A stretch of 64,000 bases of DNA from Variovorax gossypii. Its GTDB lineage: Bacteria > Pseudomonadota > Gammaproteobacteria > Burkholderiales > Burkholderiaceae_C. Where the stretch lies: the NCBI RefSeq assembly GCF_003965815.1, contig NZ_RXOE01000005.1, positions 62,001-126,000 on the forward strand, written 5' to 3'. Both the position numbers and the translations under genes were made by a program. Below, one piece after another: positions 24,103 to 32,660 of the stretch. Positions within the stretch are counted from its first letter, which is position 1; each line of letters opens with the position of its first letter. The notes beneath the pieces were generated by a model. The model did no database searches. It saw only the letters and a program-made list of their open reading frames with translations, and was not told the origin of the DNA.

Positions 24103-24960
24103 CTAGCGCGCAAGGAATGCGAGCGCCCTGCGTACGAAATCGCCATGGAACTGGAACACCGCGCCGTGTCCGGAATCGGGATAGATGATGAGTTCGCTGT
24201 TCGGGAGCCGCTCGGCCAGATCGCGGGTGTTTCTGCTCGGGACCATGCGATCGCTGTCGCCGTTCGCAACGAGGACGGGGTGATGAACCTTCGACAAGTC
24301 CGCAGGCGCCTTGTTGCCCCACCGGCGCAGCGCCTTCAACTGAGCCTGCAGCGCGGCCACGGTGATTTTCTTGTCGCGATCTTCGGTACGTTCCTGGATG
24401 CGCAGCAGGAACTCCTTGCCCGCGCGGATCCCGGAGGGCGTTCGGGTAAAGAACAGGAATTGCTTCGGGTCCTGGAAGCTGAGCCAGCCCCGAAGCATGT
24501 CGAGGTACGTCACCCGCGCCACCTTGCTGATGCCTTCGCCACCGGCGGGGCCCGTCCCCGTGATGATCATCTTGCGCACGAGCGCGGGCTTCATCAACAC
24601 GATCTCCTGGGCGATCATTCCGCCCATCGAGAATCCGAAGAGGTCGACCTGATCGAAGCCCATTGCCTCGACGAAAGCGATCGCGTCCTGCGCCATCTCC
24701 TCCATCGATGCCGACGGAGAACCACTCGAAGCACCGACACCGCGGTTGTCGAACGCGATCACACGATGTCTGGCCGCGAACCCGTCGATGACCCGGGGAT
24801 CCCAGTTGTCCAGCACCGCGGCCAGATGGATGAGGCACACAAGCGGTGGGCCGGGGTTGTCCGCCCCGAGTTCCCGGTAGGCGAACTTCACACCGCCCGC
24901 CGTGATCGTTCGCGTTCGTACGCTTTTCCAGGTGCTCTTCAATTCTTGCGGCTCGTTCAT
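24103..24960 (-). CDS. Alpha/beta hydrolase
   Basis: The 285-residue cytoplasmic hydrolase has the nucleophile in GFSMGGMIAQ (about residue 110), DNRGVGASSG before it, the acid in NGDSDRMVP and the base in DSGHGAVFQFH near the end. Length and motifs match the 3-oxoadipate enol-lactonase/haloperoxidase-like group, but the substrate is unknown. The start has GGTGGAG upstream. It is the last gene of the TetR-controlled redox operon, 86 bases after the Old Yellow Enzyme gene. Confidence 0.88.
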   Translation of the reverse strand: MNEPQELKSTWKSVRTRTITAGGVKFAYRELGADNPGPPLVCLIHLAAVLDNWDPRVIDGFAARHRVIAFDNRGVGASSGSPSASMEEMAQDAIAFVEAMGFDQVDLFGFSMGGMIAQEIVLMKPALVRKMIITGTGPAGGEGISKVARVTYLDMLRGWLSFQDPKQFLFFTRTPSGIRAGKEFLLRIQERTEDRDKKITVAALQAQLKALRRWGNKAPADLSKVHHPVLVANGDSDRMVPSRNTRDLAERLPNSELIIYPDSGHGAVFQFHGDFVRRALAFLAR

Positions 24961-25046
24961 GTTGCTCCACCCTCACGGTGCTCATGTGGTCGGCTGATCA
25001 GCCTTGCTCGGCGTCTTGACTCGATCGTTGGTGCCGCTGGCGTCCC

Positions 25047-26123
25047 TCAAGCGGCAAGGACCGGATAGTCGGTGTAGCCCCTGGGGCCGGGGGTGTAGAA
25101 CGTCGCCGTGTCGATGACATTCAGCGCCATGTCGTTTCGCATGCGCTCCACCAGATCGGGATTGGCAAGGAAGGAACGGGCAAAGGCGATGAGGTCCGCC
25201 TGGCCCGCTTCGAGCGCGCTTTCGGCCTTGGCGCGATCGAAGCCGCCGGCGAGGATGAACAGGCCCTGGAACGCGGTGCGCAACCGGGCTTTCAACTCGG
25301 CAGGCACCGGCGGAGCGCCCATCGCCGAGTGGTCCAGCAAGTGGACATACTGCAGGCCCAGCTTCGACAGCTTCTCTGTGAGCGCCAGGTATTGCGCCTC
25401 GACCTCGGGAAACGCGCCCGTGCTGTTGAACACGCCATACGGCGACAGCCGGATGCCGACACGCCGTGCACCGATGATGGCCGCAGTGGCACTGGCGACC
25501 TCGAGCGCGAAGCGGTTGCGCCCTTCGATGCCTGCGCCATAGGCATCGGTACGCTGGTTCACATTGGCGTTCAGGAACTGCTCGATCAGATAGCCGTTTG
25601 CGGCATGGAGCTCGACGCCGTCGAATCCTGCTTCGATGGCAAGCCGCGCAGCGTTCGCGTATTCGTCGACCGCGCGGGCGATATCGATCGCGGTCATGGC
25701 CCTCGGAACGCTGTGCGGTTGCATGCCCTGGGAGTCGGTGTGCATGTCGCCCGGGCACGGGCTGGCCATCGGTCCGAGCACTTCCGCACCCGCAGGCAGG
25801 TTGGCCGTGTGGCTCACGCGGCCGGTGTGCATGAGCTGGACGAAGATCTTGCCGCCCTTGGCATGGACCGCATCGGTGACAACCTTCCATCCGCGCACAT
25901 GCGCCTCGTTGAAGAGGCCGGGAATGCGCGCATAGCCCAGGCCGTTGGGCGATGGCGAAGTTCCTTCGGTGATGAGGAGCCCCGCCGAAGCGCGCTGGCC
26001 GTAGTACTCGGCCATCAGGGTGTTGGGCGTATTGGCGTTGACCGCGCGGCTGCGCGTCATCGGCGCCATGACGGTTCGGTTGGCGAGCCGGATCGAAGGG
26101 GTGACGAGAGGTTCGAAAAGCAT
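25047..26123 (-). CDS. Old Yellow Enzyme family alkene reductase (NemA-like)
   Basis: This 358-residue FMN-dependent NAD(P)H oxidoreductase reduces activated alkenes, quinones or nitro compounds. Motifs: MAPMTRSRA (FMN binding), HTGRVSH, the HxxN active-site pair in ELHAANGYLIEQFLN, NQRTDAYGAGIEGRNRFALEV and the C-terminal phosphate-binding ILAGGF with DLIAFARSFLANPD. ATG 26123 matches the family N-terminus (LFEPLVTPSIRLANR). It sits in an operon under a TetR regulator, a layout common for electrophile-responsive NemR-type systems. Confidence 0.95.
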   Translation of the reverse strand: MLFEPLVTPSIRLANRTVMAPMTRSRAVNANTPNTLMAEYYGQRASAGLLITEGTSPSPNGLGYARIPGLFNEAHVRGWKVVTDAVHAKGGKIFVQLMHTGRVSHTANLPAGAEVLGPMASPCPGDMHTDSQGMQPHSVPRAMTAIDIARAVDEYANAARLAIEAGFDGVELHAANGYLIEQFLNANVNQRTDAYGAGIEGRNRFALEVASATAAIIGARRVGIRLSPYGVFNSTGAFPEVEAQYLALTEKLSKLGLQYVHLLDHSAMGAPPVPAELKARLRTAFQGLFILAGGFDRAKAESALEAGQADLIAFARSFLANPDLVERMRNDMALNVIDTATFYTPGPRGYTDYPVLAA

Positions 26124-26203
26124 GGAAATCCTGGACAGATGGAGGTCGTTCGAGGCCTGGTCAGAAGCAATGGGCAGCTTCAGCGATCTGGCGCGTGTCG
26201 GGC

Positions 26204-26908
26204 TCACGACGCCTGCGGAAGGTAGCTGGGCCGCGCCGCGGTCATGCCCTGCTTGACCTGCAGGGTGAGGTCGTCCGCCAGCACCTCATCGAGGCCCGAT
26301 TCGAGGCCATCGAGCGCGCGCCTGACGATCTCCTGCGCACTGGACTTCGGAACGTCGAAGCCACGCGTGAGGTCGGTGTCGACATAGGCCATGTGCAGCC
26401 CCAGCACCTGCGTCTTCTGCGCCGCCAGTTCGCTGCGCAGTGCATTGGTCAGCGACCAGGCCGCGGACTTGCTTGCCGAATAGGCAGCGAGCTCCCCGCC
26501 GTTCACCCACGAGGCCACGGACAGGACGTTGAGCAATGCCCCGCCGCCGTTGCCTTTGAGAATCGGCGCGAAGGCCTTGCTCATGCGCAGCACAGCGAAG
26601 AAGTTGGTTTCGAAGATCCGCCGTGCGACGTCCTCGCTGTCGGCCGCCAGAAAGCCTCCTGGCTGCGCAATGCCGGCGTTATTGATCACCAGCGTCGCAT
26701 CGGATGCCAGCGCCGCAGCGGCCGCCACATCTTCCGGGCGGGTGACATCGAGCCGGAGGGCCTGCACACCGTCCTGTGTGACGGTTGCGGGATCGCGCGC
26801 GGCTGCGTAGACCTTGCGCGCACCGCGGGCAAGCAGCGCGCGCGCGAATGCCAGGCCGATGCCGCGGTTGGCGCCGGTGACGAGGGCAACAGTGTTTTCG
26901 ATCTTCAT
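26204..26908 (-). CDS. SDR family oxidoreductase
   Basis: This 234-residue classical short-chain dehydrogenase has TGANRGIG (cofactor loop, residues ~11-18), INNAG, a catalytic Ser in NVLSVASW and YSASKSA (Tyr and Lys). RKVYAAARDP after strand 2 suggests NADP(H). GGAG lies 5 bases before ATG 26908. It is 29 bases after the oxidoreductase gene in the same operon. The substrate is unknown. Confidence 0.93.
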   Translation of the reverse strand: MKIENTVALVTGANRGIGLAFARALLARGARKVYAAARDPATVTQDGVQALRLDVTRPEDVAAAAALASDATLVINNAGIAQPGGFLAADSEDVARRIFETNFFAVLRMSKAFAPILKGNGGGALLNVLSVASWVNGGELAAYSASKSAAWSLTNALRSELAAQKTQVLGLHMAYVDTDLTRGFDVPKSSAQEIVRRALDGLESGLDEVLADDLTLQVKQGMTAARPSYLPQAS

Positions 26909-26937
26909 GGGAATCTCCAAGGTGGAAAAAAGCAGCT

Positions 26938-27939
26938 TCACTTGAACTTGATGACGACCTTGCCCTTCGCTCGGCCCGCTTCGACATAAGCCAAGGCCTC
27001 GTTGATTGACGCGAAGGGAAAGATCCGATCGACGACGGGATGGATCGCTCCGGCTTCGATGAGGCGGGTGATCTCGCGCAGCTGGCTGCCGTTGGCCTTC
27101 ATGAAGAGGAACGCGTAGTCGATGCCCCGGCCCTTCGCCTTGCGTCGAATGCCAGAGCTCAGCAGCCGCATGACCAGTTTCACGAAACCGGGTGCCGCGA
27201 TTTCCTTGCCGAATTCGGGATCGGGCGGCCCGGAGATGGAGATGAGCTTGCCGCCCCTCTTGAGCACCCGCAGAGACTTCTCGAGCGTCTTGCCATCCTG
27301 GCTGTTCAGAACCACGTCGTAGCCGTACAGGATGTCCTCGAAGTCTTGCGACTTGTAGTCGACAACGACATCCGCACCGAGGGTCTTCACGAGCGCGACA
27401 TTGCCCGTGCTCGTCGTGGTGGCGACCGTGGCGCCCAGATGCTTGGCCAACTGAATGGCAAACGTGCCCACGCCGCCCGAACCCGCCTGGATGAAGGCCT
27501 TCTGTCCCCTCTTCAGATTGGCCTTCACAACCAGCGCCTGCCACGCCGTCAGGCCCACCAGAGGGATGGAAGCGGCTTCCTCCATCGTGAGACCCCTGGG
27601 CTTGAGTGCCAGCGAGGCCTCCTTGACCGGCACGAATTCGGCGAAGGTGCCAATCCGGAAATCGTCGACTCGCGCATAGACCTCATCGCCTGTTCTGAAG
27701 TGCTGCACGCGCGGCCCCACCTTGGCCACGACGCCGGCAACATCGTGGCCCAGTACGAGGGGCAGGCGATAGGGCAGGATGAGCTTGAATTCGCCATCCC
27801 GTATCTTGGCGTCCAGCAAGTTGACGCCCGCGGCGTGGACCTGGACCAGAACCTCGTCGTCACGCAGCTCCGGCATCGGGATGTCTGCCGATCGCAAGGC
27901 AGCCTTCTTGCCGTATCGATCGAGAACAAATGCTTTCAT
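26938..27939 (-). CDS. Zinc-independent NADP-dependent alcohol dehydrogenase/quinone oxidoreductase
   Basis: This 333-residue MDR-superfamily enzyme has GHDVAGVVAKVG, the nucleotide loop AGSGGVGTFAIQLAKHLGA and a C-terminal VVIKFK. The structural zinc cysteines are absent, as in quinone oxidoreductases. It probably reduces quinones or alpha,beta-unsaturated carbonyls, in keeping with the neighbouring Old Yellow Enzyme. GGAGAACC precedes ATG 27939. The gene is 11 bases after the DUF2147 gene. Confidence 0.93.
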   Translation of the reverse strand: MKAFVLDRYGKKAALRSADIPMPELRDDEVLVQVHAAGVNLLDAKIRDGEFKLILPYRLPLVLGHDVAGVVAKVGPRVQHFRTGDEVYARVDDFRIGTFAEFVPVKEASLALKPRGLTMEEAASIPLVGLTAWQALVVKANLKRGQKAFIQAGSGGVGTFAIQLAKHLGATVATTTSTGNVALVKTLGADVVVDYKSQDFEDILYGYDVVLNSQDGKTLEKSLRVLKRGGKLISISGPPDPEFGKEIAAPGFVKLVMRLLSSGIRRKAKGRGIDYAFLFMKANGSQLREITRLIEAGAIHPVVDRIFPFASINEALAYVEAGRAKGKVVIKFK

Positions 27940-27950
27940 GGTTCTCCTCC

Positions 27951-28508
27951 TTATTCCTGGCGCAACCAGGTCTGCGAACGACCCAGCATGGGCACACCGA
28001 TGTAACCGCGCACGTCGAGCTTCCTGCCGTTGTCGCTCAGGCGCAATTTGCTGCGGTAGACCTTGCCGTTGTCCGGATCGAGGATCTGGCCGCCGACGTA
28101 CTCGCCCCCCTCCCTGCTCAGACCGCTCAGGATCTCCAGACCGACGACAGGTGCGTCCTTGTTCGTGCCTTCGCACTTGGTGCACCTCGGATTCGAGTCT
28201 TCCTGGGGACCAGGAAACACCTTCTCGATCCTGCCCAGCAGCATTCCGCCCGACTCCGTGATGCGGATCAGGGCTCGCGGCTTGCCGCTGACGTCATCCA
28301 TGTTCTTCCACAGACCTGTGGGCGATGTCTGGTCAGCGCGCGCATTGACGGCCGCGAGCGTTGCAGTCAGCGACATCGCCAGGAAGGAAAACGCGAGCCG
28401 GGTTGCGAGGCCGCGAGAAGCGGGTTTGACGGTTGCGCGTGCGCGCCATGCTGAGGGGCGGGAGTGATGCCCGACGTTTTTTCCTCGCCCATGCGACTCG
28501 TGCCCCAT
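27951..28508 (-). CDS. DUF2147 exported protein
   Basis: The mature part is a DUF2147 beta-barrel-like domain: SPTGLWKNMDDVSGKPRALIRI, GRIEKVFPGPQEDSNPRCTKCEGTNKDAPVVGLEIL, GGQILDPDNGKVYRSKLRL and KLDVRGYIGVPMLGRSQTWLR. A hydrophobic export segment (LAFSFLAMSLTATLAAVNARA) precedes it. The start is uncertain: ATG 28508 leaves an unusually long basic N-region, and a better start may lie downstream or in another frame (ATG GCG CGC near 28449), which would imply a frameshift. It is the first gene of the redox operon, below the operator at 28572-28590. Confidence 0.75.
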   Translation of the reverse strand: MGHESHGRGKNVGHHSRPSAWRARATVKPASRGLATRLAFSFLAMSLTATLAAVNARADQTSPTGLWKNMDDVSGKPRALIRITESGGMLLGRIEKVFPGPQEDSNPRCTKCEGTNKDAPVVGLEILSGLSREGGEYVGGQILDPDNGKVYRSKLRLSDNGRKLDVRGYIGVPMLGRSQTWLRQE

Positions 28509-28571
28509 CAAGGCCGACAGGCCCGGCCAAGTGGAGAGAGGGACGTTGCGTCGAAGGGGAAAATCCAAATA

Positions 28572-28590
28572 TCGCATGATGATCATCATA
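28572..28590. promoter_or_regulatory. TetR operator in front of redox operon
   Basis: TCGCATGATGATCATCATA is identical to the site at 29211-29229. Its core ATGATGATCATCAT is a perfect 14-bp palindrome. On the minus strand it contains TATGAT, a good -10 hexamer, so repressor binding would block the operon promoter. Confidence 0.8.
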
Positions 28591-28627
28591 TGTAGAGGCG
28601 AGCAAAAAGCCGTATGGATCGGTGAAT

Positions 28628-29215
28628 TCAGGAATGGGCCAGGTGCTTCAGTGCCGCTTCGCGCAGGCTGTTCGACAGCGCTGGCTCGTCGACTGCACGA
28701 GCCAGCAGCAATGTGCCCACCATCGTGGCAATGGTCACGAGTGCGCGTTCATGCGCGCCGGACTGCCCCCAATCCGGCGACTGGCGGGCGACGAGATCGA
28801 TCATTGCCTTGATATGCCGGGTGGTCACCCGGCGTACTTCGGGCGCTTGGCGCGGCGTTTCCGATCCCAGCGCGGCCAAGGGGCATCCCATCTCAATCTG
28901 CTCCAGATGCTCCTGCGAGAGATAGGTGCGAAGCATGCACTCCAGCGCTTGTTCCGAGGACACATTGGCAACAACGTCCGCCGCTGCCGCGGCAGACTCG
29001 GCGCACGCGCGGCCCGCTGCTTCCGCCAGCATGGCCTCGCGCGATTCGAAATGGGCATAGAAGGCGCCATGGGTCAGACCGGCCTCCTTCATGATGTCGG
29101 CGACCCCGGTGCCGTCATAGCCACTGCGACGGATCGCCCGCGCTGCGGCCACCACGATCCGTTCGTGGGATTCTTCCTTGGCCGCTGCTCGGGCGTTGCC
29201 TTTTGCATTTCGCAT
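28628..29215 (-). CDS. TetR/AcrR-family repressor
   Basis: The 195-residue protein has an N-terminal HTH (residues ~15-60: IVVAAARAIRRSGYDGTGVADIMKEAGLTHGAFYAHFESREAMLAEA) and a C-terminal ligand domain with CPLAALGSE, a Cys-Pro-Leu motif of the NemR-like group that includes redox- and electrophile-sensing members. ATG 29215 lies inside its own operator at 29211-29229, with no ribosome-binding site visible, so the message may be leaderless. It is in the same direction as the redox operon, whose promoter carries the same operator. Confidence 0.93.
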   Translation of the reverse strand: MRNAKGNARAAAKEESHERIVVAAARAIRRSGYDGTGVADIMKEAGLTHGAFYAHFESREAMLAEAAGRACAESAAAAADVVANVSSEQALECMLRTYLSQEHLEQIEMGCPLAALGSETPRQAPEVRRVTTRHIKAMIDLVARQSPDWGQSGAHERALVTIATMVGTLLLARAVDEPALSNSLREAALKHLAHS

Positions 29216-29229
29216 GATGATCATCATAC
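29211..29229. promoter_or_regulatory. TetR operator overlapping its own start codon
   Basis: This is the second copy of TCGCATGATGATCATCATA; the palindrome ATGATGATCATCAT spans 29215-29228. It overlaps a TATGAT -10 element and the TetR start codon on the minus strand. Negative autoregulation is expected. Confidence 0.8.
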
Positions 29230-29378
29230 ATTAATTCAAACGTCTGTGTCGCGGTCCGATGGAGCTCGGTTCGTTGAAGAAGTCTGCAACGCCAAGCAGC
29301 TTGGCTTCGAGAACCCACGGGACCGGCCCCAGACCCGGCTAGGCGCAGCGGGACACAGACTTGCAGCAGGGGCTGCGC

Positions 29379-29957
29379 TCAGCCATCTCCGCTTGGTGAA
29401 GCAACGGCTCTTCGAGGCCGTCCCGGAGCGGAGCGTCCATGGATAGCACCCCCTGGGGCATACCACCCGGCCTTTTTCCGGACCGCGGAGCTCGGGTCCG
29501 ACTGCACGGCCGCTTCGATCGCAGCCGCGGCATGCCGGTTGCCGTGGACGAACCGGCCGACGACCTCGATCGCCATGGCCCGAACATGCGCGCTGGGATC
29601 TTTCGCCAGCAGTTCCATCGCCCGCGGAAGAACCTCGGCCTCCTCCGGCTGGCACGATCCCTCCTTGCAACGATCGCAAGCCAGTGTGTGCAGTGTCGTG
29701 ATCCGCACGCGCTGATCGGCGTCGTCCAGCATTGCGAGCAGGTCCGCCAGCGTGTCGGGCTGCAGGTATCGGTCGAGAAACCGGCAGCAGTGAAAACGCA
29801 CGTCGGCATTGCCATGCCGCAGCCCGGCACGGACCGCGGGAAGCGCTCGCGCTCCCAACTGCAGCAAGCTCCTGTAGGCGGCGGTCGCCCGATACGGCAC
29901 GGCCAGCACCTCTATCAGGTCGGCGGCTTCGTCTGATCGGCACAAGGAAATCACCAT
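29379..29957 (-). CDS. HEAT-repeat protein
   Basis: The 192-residue protein consists of about four HEAT-type helical pairs (LLQLGARALPAVRAGLRHGNADVRFHCCRFLD, LAMLDDADQRVRITTLHTLA, LLAKDPSAHVRAMAIEVVGRF, AVQSDPSSAVRKKAGWYAPGG). Such alpha-solenoids bind other proteins. ATG 29957 has GGAGGG 8 bases upstream. The C-terminus after residue ~175 is Arg/Pro-rich. No partner is evident; the divergent zinc-ribbon remnant at 30042 lies 84 bases away. Confidence 0.75.
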   Translation of the reverse strand: MVISLCRSDEAADLIEVLAVPYRATAAYRSLLQLGARALPAVRAGLRHGNADVRFHCCRFLDRYLQPDTLADLLAMLDDADQRVRITTLHTLACDRCKEGSCQPEEAEVLPRAMELLAKDPSAHVRAMAIEVVGRFVHGNRHAAAAIEAAVQSDPSSAVRKKAGWYAPGGAIHGRSAPGRPRRAVASPSGDG

Positions 29958-30041
29958 GAGGCAACCCTCCATCTCAGCGGGGTCGGCGGACGGACCGGCA
30001 TGGTACGCGTTGCCTCGAACGGATGCCATGGAGAAGCGGCA

Positions 30042-30229
30042 ATGTCCGCAACCGGCCCCGAGACCGCCTTCGACCTGTGCTGCCAGTCGTGCGGAAGCGG
30101 TTCGTCGATGCGACTCCGTTCAAGTGGGGCGGTCTGGTCATCACACCGGGAAGGAAGGTGCCGTCCGCAAGTGCGGTGTGCATCGATTGCCCGATCAGCA
30201 ACCAACCGTTCCAAGCATTGTGCTTCTAG
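30042..30229 (+). pseudogene. Probable frameshifted small zinc-ribbon protein
   Basis: ATG 30042 follows GGAG by 8 bases and reads MSATGPETAFDLCCQSCG, then loses sense. Shifting by one base at about 30094-30098 (GCGGAAGCGG) restores KRFVDATPFKWGGLVITPGRK and a second knuckle VCIDCPIS, ending at the TAG at 30227-30229. Joined, this would be a ~63-residue protein with two Cys-x2-Cys-type knuckles. Either a one-base deletion inactivated it or the base call is wrong. Confidence 0.4.
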
Positions 30230-30456
30230 CGCCGCATTGCCATTCCTAGGATGAGGCCCTTTTTCTTGACTCTCCAGAGCCCACTCGATGAACCGTCTTC
30301 CTTTCGAAGTCGAGCTTGAGGCGCGCAGAAAAACGACATCACGTTCCACGATCCATTAAGCTATAAAAAATAACCAAAAAAACGATCCGTACCCGCGGCG
30401 CTCCATCACCCTCTTCTCTCGTGAATGCTTGTTCGCGAGAGGGCCAACACGAAGCA

Positions 30457-31206
30457 ATGGCAGATTTCGAACTCGCCCAGAAAGACGTCGCGTTGATGGA
30501 GCATGCACTGAGGCTCACCTCGGGTTTTGGTCCCTGGCCCGCAGGCTCGATGCAACGACTGCTCGCAAAGTCGCGCGTCAGGCGCTTCGCCCGGCACGAG
30601 CTTGTCGGGGTCGAGGCAGGTGAGCCCTGGACCTTCACGATCATCTCGGGGCATGTCATCGTCAGCCGCACGCCGCCCCGGGGGCCGCGCGCTCCGGTGA
30701 CGCTGCTGGGCCCTGGCAGCCTGATCGGCTTGGTGCGCCTGCTTGAGAACACGCAAGGCATGGAAAGTCCGGAGCCGGATCAGCGGGTTCTCTATGACTT
30801 CAGTGCCTGTCTCGATACGACAGTCGTTCAGATGCCAACGGCGCTAATCCTGCAGTTTCTCGACGAACAGCCTGCGCTGTGGAGAGACATGACCGTCATG
30901 CTGATGAAGCAGCATCGACAGGTACTGGATACCCTGCTCGGTGCCTGGATGGGCTCCTTTTCCCAGCGCCTGGCATCGACACTCGAAAGACTGGCGATGC
31001 TCTACGGAAGCAAGGAAGGATCAGTCATCAAGATCGGCCTGCGGATCACCCAGGAAGACCTCGCGGCCCTGTTGCAGGTCACGAGGCAGTCCGTCAACAA
31101 GGCCCTTCGCAAGCTGGCCGAAAGCGGCGCGATTGGCCTCAACTACAACTCGATCAGCGTGCTTGATCTGAAGGTCCTGCGAAGTCATTCGAGTGCTGTT
31201 CTGTAG
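30457..31206 (+). CDS. Crp/Fnr-family transcriptional regulator
   Basis: The 249 residues contain an N-terminal cyclic-nucleotide-type beta-barrel (about 20-125, RRFARHELVGVEAGEPWTFTIISGHVIVS) and a C-terminal winged helix (~165-240, SVIKIGLRITQEDLAALLQVTRQSVNKALRKLAESGAIGLNYNSISVLD). The Fnr cysteine cluster is absent, so it is not an oxygen-sensing iron-sulfur Fnr. RQSVNK is the typical recognition helix. ATG 30457 is chosen over GTG 30421. Targets are unknown. Confidence 0.9.
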   Translation: MADFELAQKDVALMEHALRLTSGFGPWPAGSMQRLLAKSRVRRFARHELVGVEAGEPWTFTIISGHVIVSRTPPRGPRAPVTLLGPGSLIGLVRLLENTQGMESPEPDQRVLYDFSACLDTTVVQMPTALILQFLDEQPALWRDMTVMLMKQHRQVLDTLLGAWMGSFSQRLASTLERLAMLYGSKEGSVIKIGLRITQEDLAALLQVTRQSVNKALRKLAESGAIGLNYNSISVLDLKVLRSHSSAVL

Positions 31207-31234
31207 GCTCGCACAGGAATCGCCGAGCACTGCC

Positions 31235-31266
31235 CAGGCGCAGCAGCCGGGCTAAGCCTGCGCCTG
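31235..31266. terminator. Possible terminator hairpin between convergent genes
   Basis: CAGGCGCAG ... CTGCGCCTG forms a 9-bp stem with a 14-base loop between the Crp/Fnr gene and the convergent gene at 31386. No T-run follows, so it would be Rho-dependent or only a hairpin. Confidence 0.35.
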
Positions 31267-31385
31267 CGACGAGCACGGCACGCTGACCACGCAGGTGGGC
31301 GGTGGGGCACGAACAGTGCGGGGCAAAGCCCGCCCCCCGCTTCCCCGAGCGACAGAAGGCGTGCGCAGACGCATGCACGAGGGTG

Positions 31386-32660
31386 TCACACAACGGGAAT
31401 GAAGCCCTTTCTTTGCTGGAAGACTTCGTTGTGCCCGAATGTTCCCTGCGGTGAAATCTTGAAGTAGCGCAGGATGATGCGCTCGATGATGCAGGCGGCG
31501 TTGTTGTACGACTCCGGAGTGGGATGACCTGCCTGCCAGCCCTTATGGGTAAACAAGAGCAACAGCCCTTCCAGCGTATACGGCACGCCTTCCAAACTGA
31601 GAGGCGTGCGTTTTTCTTCCCTGAAGAGCCGCTCCAATGTCTCGACACGCGCATTGTTCCAATACAGATTCTGAGGATCGTTGGGCCCCTGAAGTGCCTT
31701 CTTGACGATCCGCTCGTGGCGCAGGGTGTCGTTGTGGTCATCCTGGATCAGGTCGAGCTCGTAGGTTGCGAGCATGTCCTCACCACCCGCAACCATGAAC
31801 GCCGGATACAGCCCATCGTCTGTCTTCAGGTAGTTCGAATTGGCGAGATAGGGGTGAAGGGTGCTTTGCGCGCGCTGCCGGAACGGTGCCTTGATGGACA
31901 CGAACTGCTGAGTGGGCGACGCAAAGTCCTTCAGGCGCGGATAAGGCACGTTTGCGAACGGCTTTGGAACAGGCTGCCTTGTGGGGTAGCCGACCCCAAG
32001 CCCGACGATCGGCTTGGCAAACTGATTGTGCAGGTCCGTGACCTTGCGTTGCACGTCGGGCCTCGTGTGCCGCGTCCCTTCAGTCTGAGCCACATCCTGG
32101 TCCATCAGAAGAATCTGCTGAGGTCGGTACGGCAAGGAGTCGGCAAACGCCAGTGCCGCGGCGCGGGCAGCACCAAAGCCGGTCATCTTTCCGCCGTCCC
32201 AGCCGATCAGGTGCATGTTCCGGAAGCTGTTCATGATGCGCGACAGCGCACCCTGATAGGTCCTGAAATCGAGTTTGTGGACGAGGAGATACAACGGCTC
32301 GTTTCGAAGATTCGCCGGATGCCATGCAAGGCTGTGGTCCGCGTTCAGATCCTGGGCCAGCTTCAGCGCGTTCCCTCCGCTGATGACGATGACAGGCACG
32401 CTCGAGGAGCGCAGATGAGGCGTGTGGGAGGGACCTGCACGCAGGAACGAGAACCAGCCGGTGCCCTGCAGATGAGGGTTGTCGTTTTGCGTCGCGAGCA
32501 AGCGGCACGTGTTGACGCGTTTTTCCAGGACCTCCTTCATCGTCTGAATTGCTGGCACGCTCTGGATCTTCTCGACAACGATCGGCGCATATTTGCATGC
32601 GGGGCGCGTCGCAGGATCGGCCCAGTCTGGGTTGATCCTGATTTCGATGGGTGCGGACAT
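31386..32660 (-). CDS. Hypothetical protein, possible GT-A glycosyltransferase fold
   Basis: The 424-residue soluble protein has AGGAAGG before ATG 32660. Features that suggest a GT-A type nucleotide-sugar transferase: SVPVIVISGGNALKLAQDLN (opening strand), MTGFGAARAAALAFA then ILLMDQDVAQTEG (a DxD-like metal site, about residue 190) and MVAGGEDMLATYELDL (a GGED-like motif, about residue 310). The C-terminal ~100 residues are helical. No known family can be named and no operon partner exists; it converges with the Crp/Fnr gene, with about 180 bases between. Confidence 0.6.
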   Translation of the reverse strand: MSAPIEIRINPDWADPATRPACKYAPIVVEKIQSVPAIQTMKEVLEKRVNTCRLLATQNDNPHLQGTGWFSFLRAGPSHTPHLRSSSVPVIVISGGNALKLAQDLNADHSLAWHPANLRNEPLYLLVHKLDFRTYQGALSRIMNSFRNMHLIGWDGGKMTGFGAARAAALAFADSLPYRPQQILLMDQDVAQTEGTRHTRPDVQRKVTDLHNQFAKPIVGLGVGYPTRQPVPKPFANVPYPRLKDFASPTQQFVSIKAPFRQRAQSTLHPYLANSNYLKTDDGLYPAFMVAGGEDMLATYELDLIQDDHNDTLRHERIVKKALQGPNDPQNLYWNNARVETLERLFREEKRTPLSLEGVPYTLEGLLLLFTHKGWQAGHPTPESYNNAACIIERIILRYFKISPQGTFGHNEVFQQRKGFIPVV

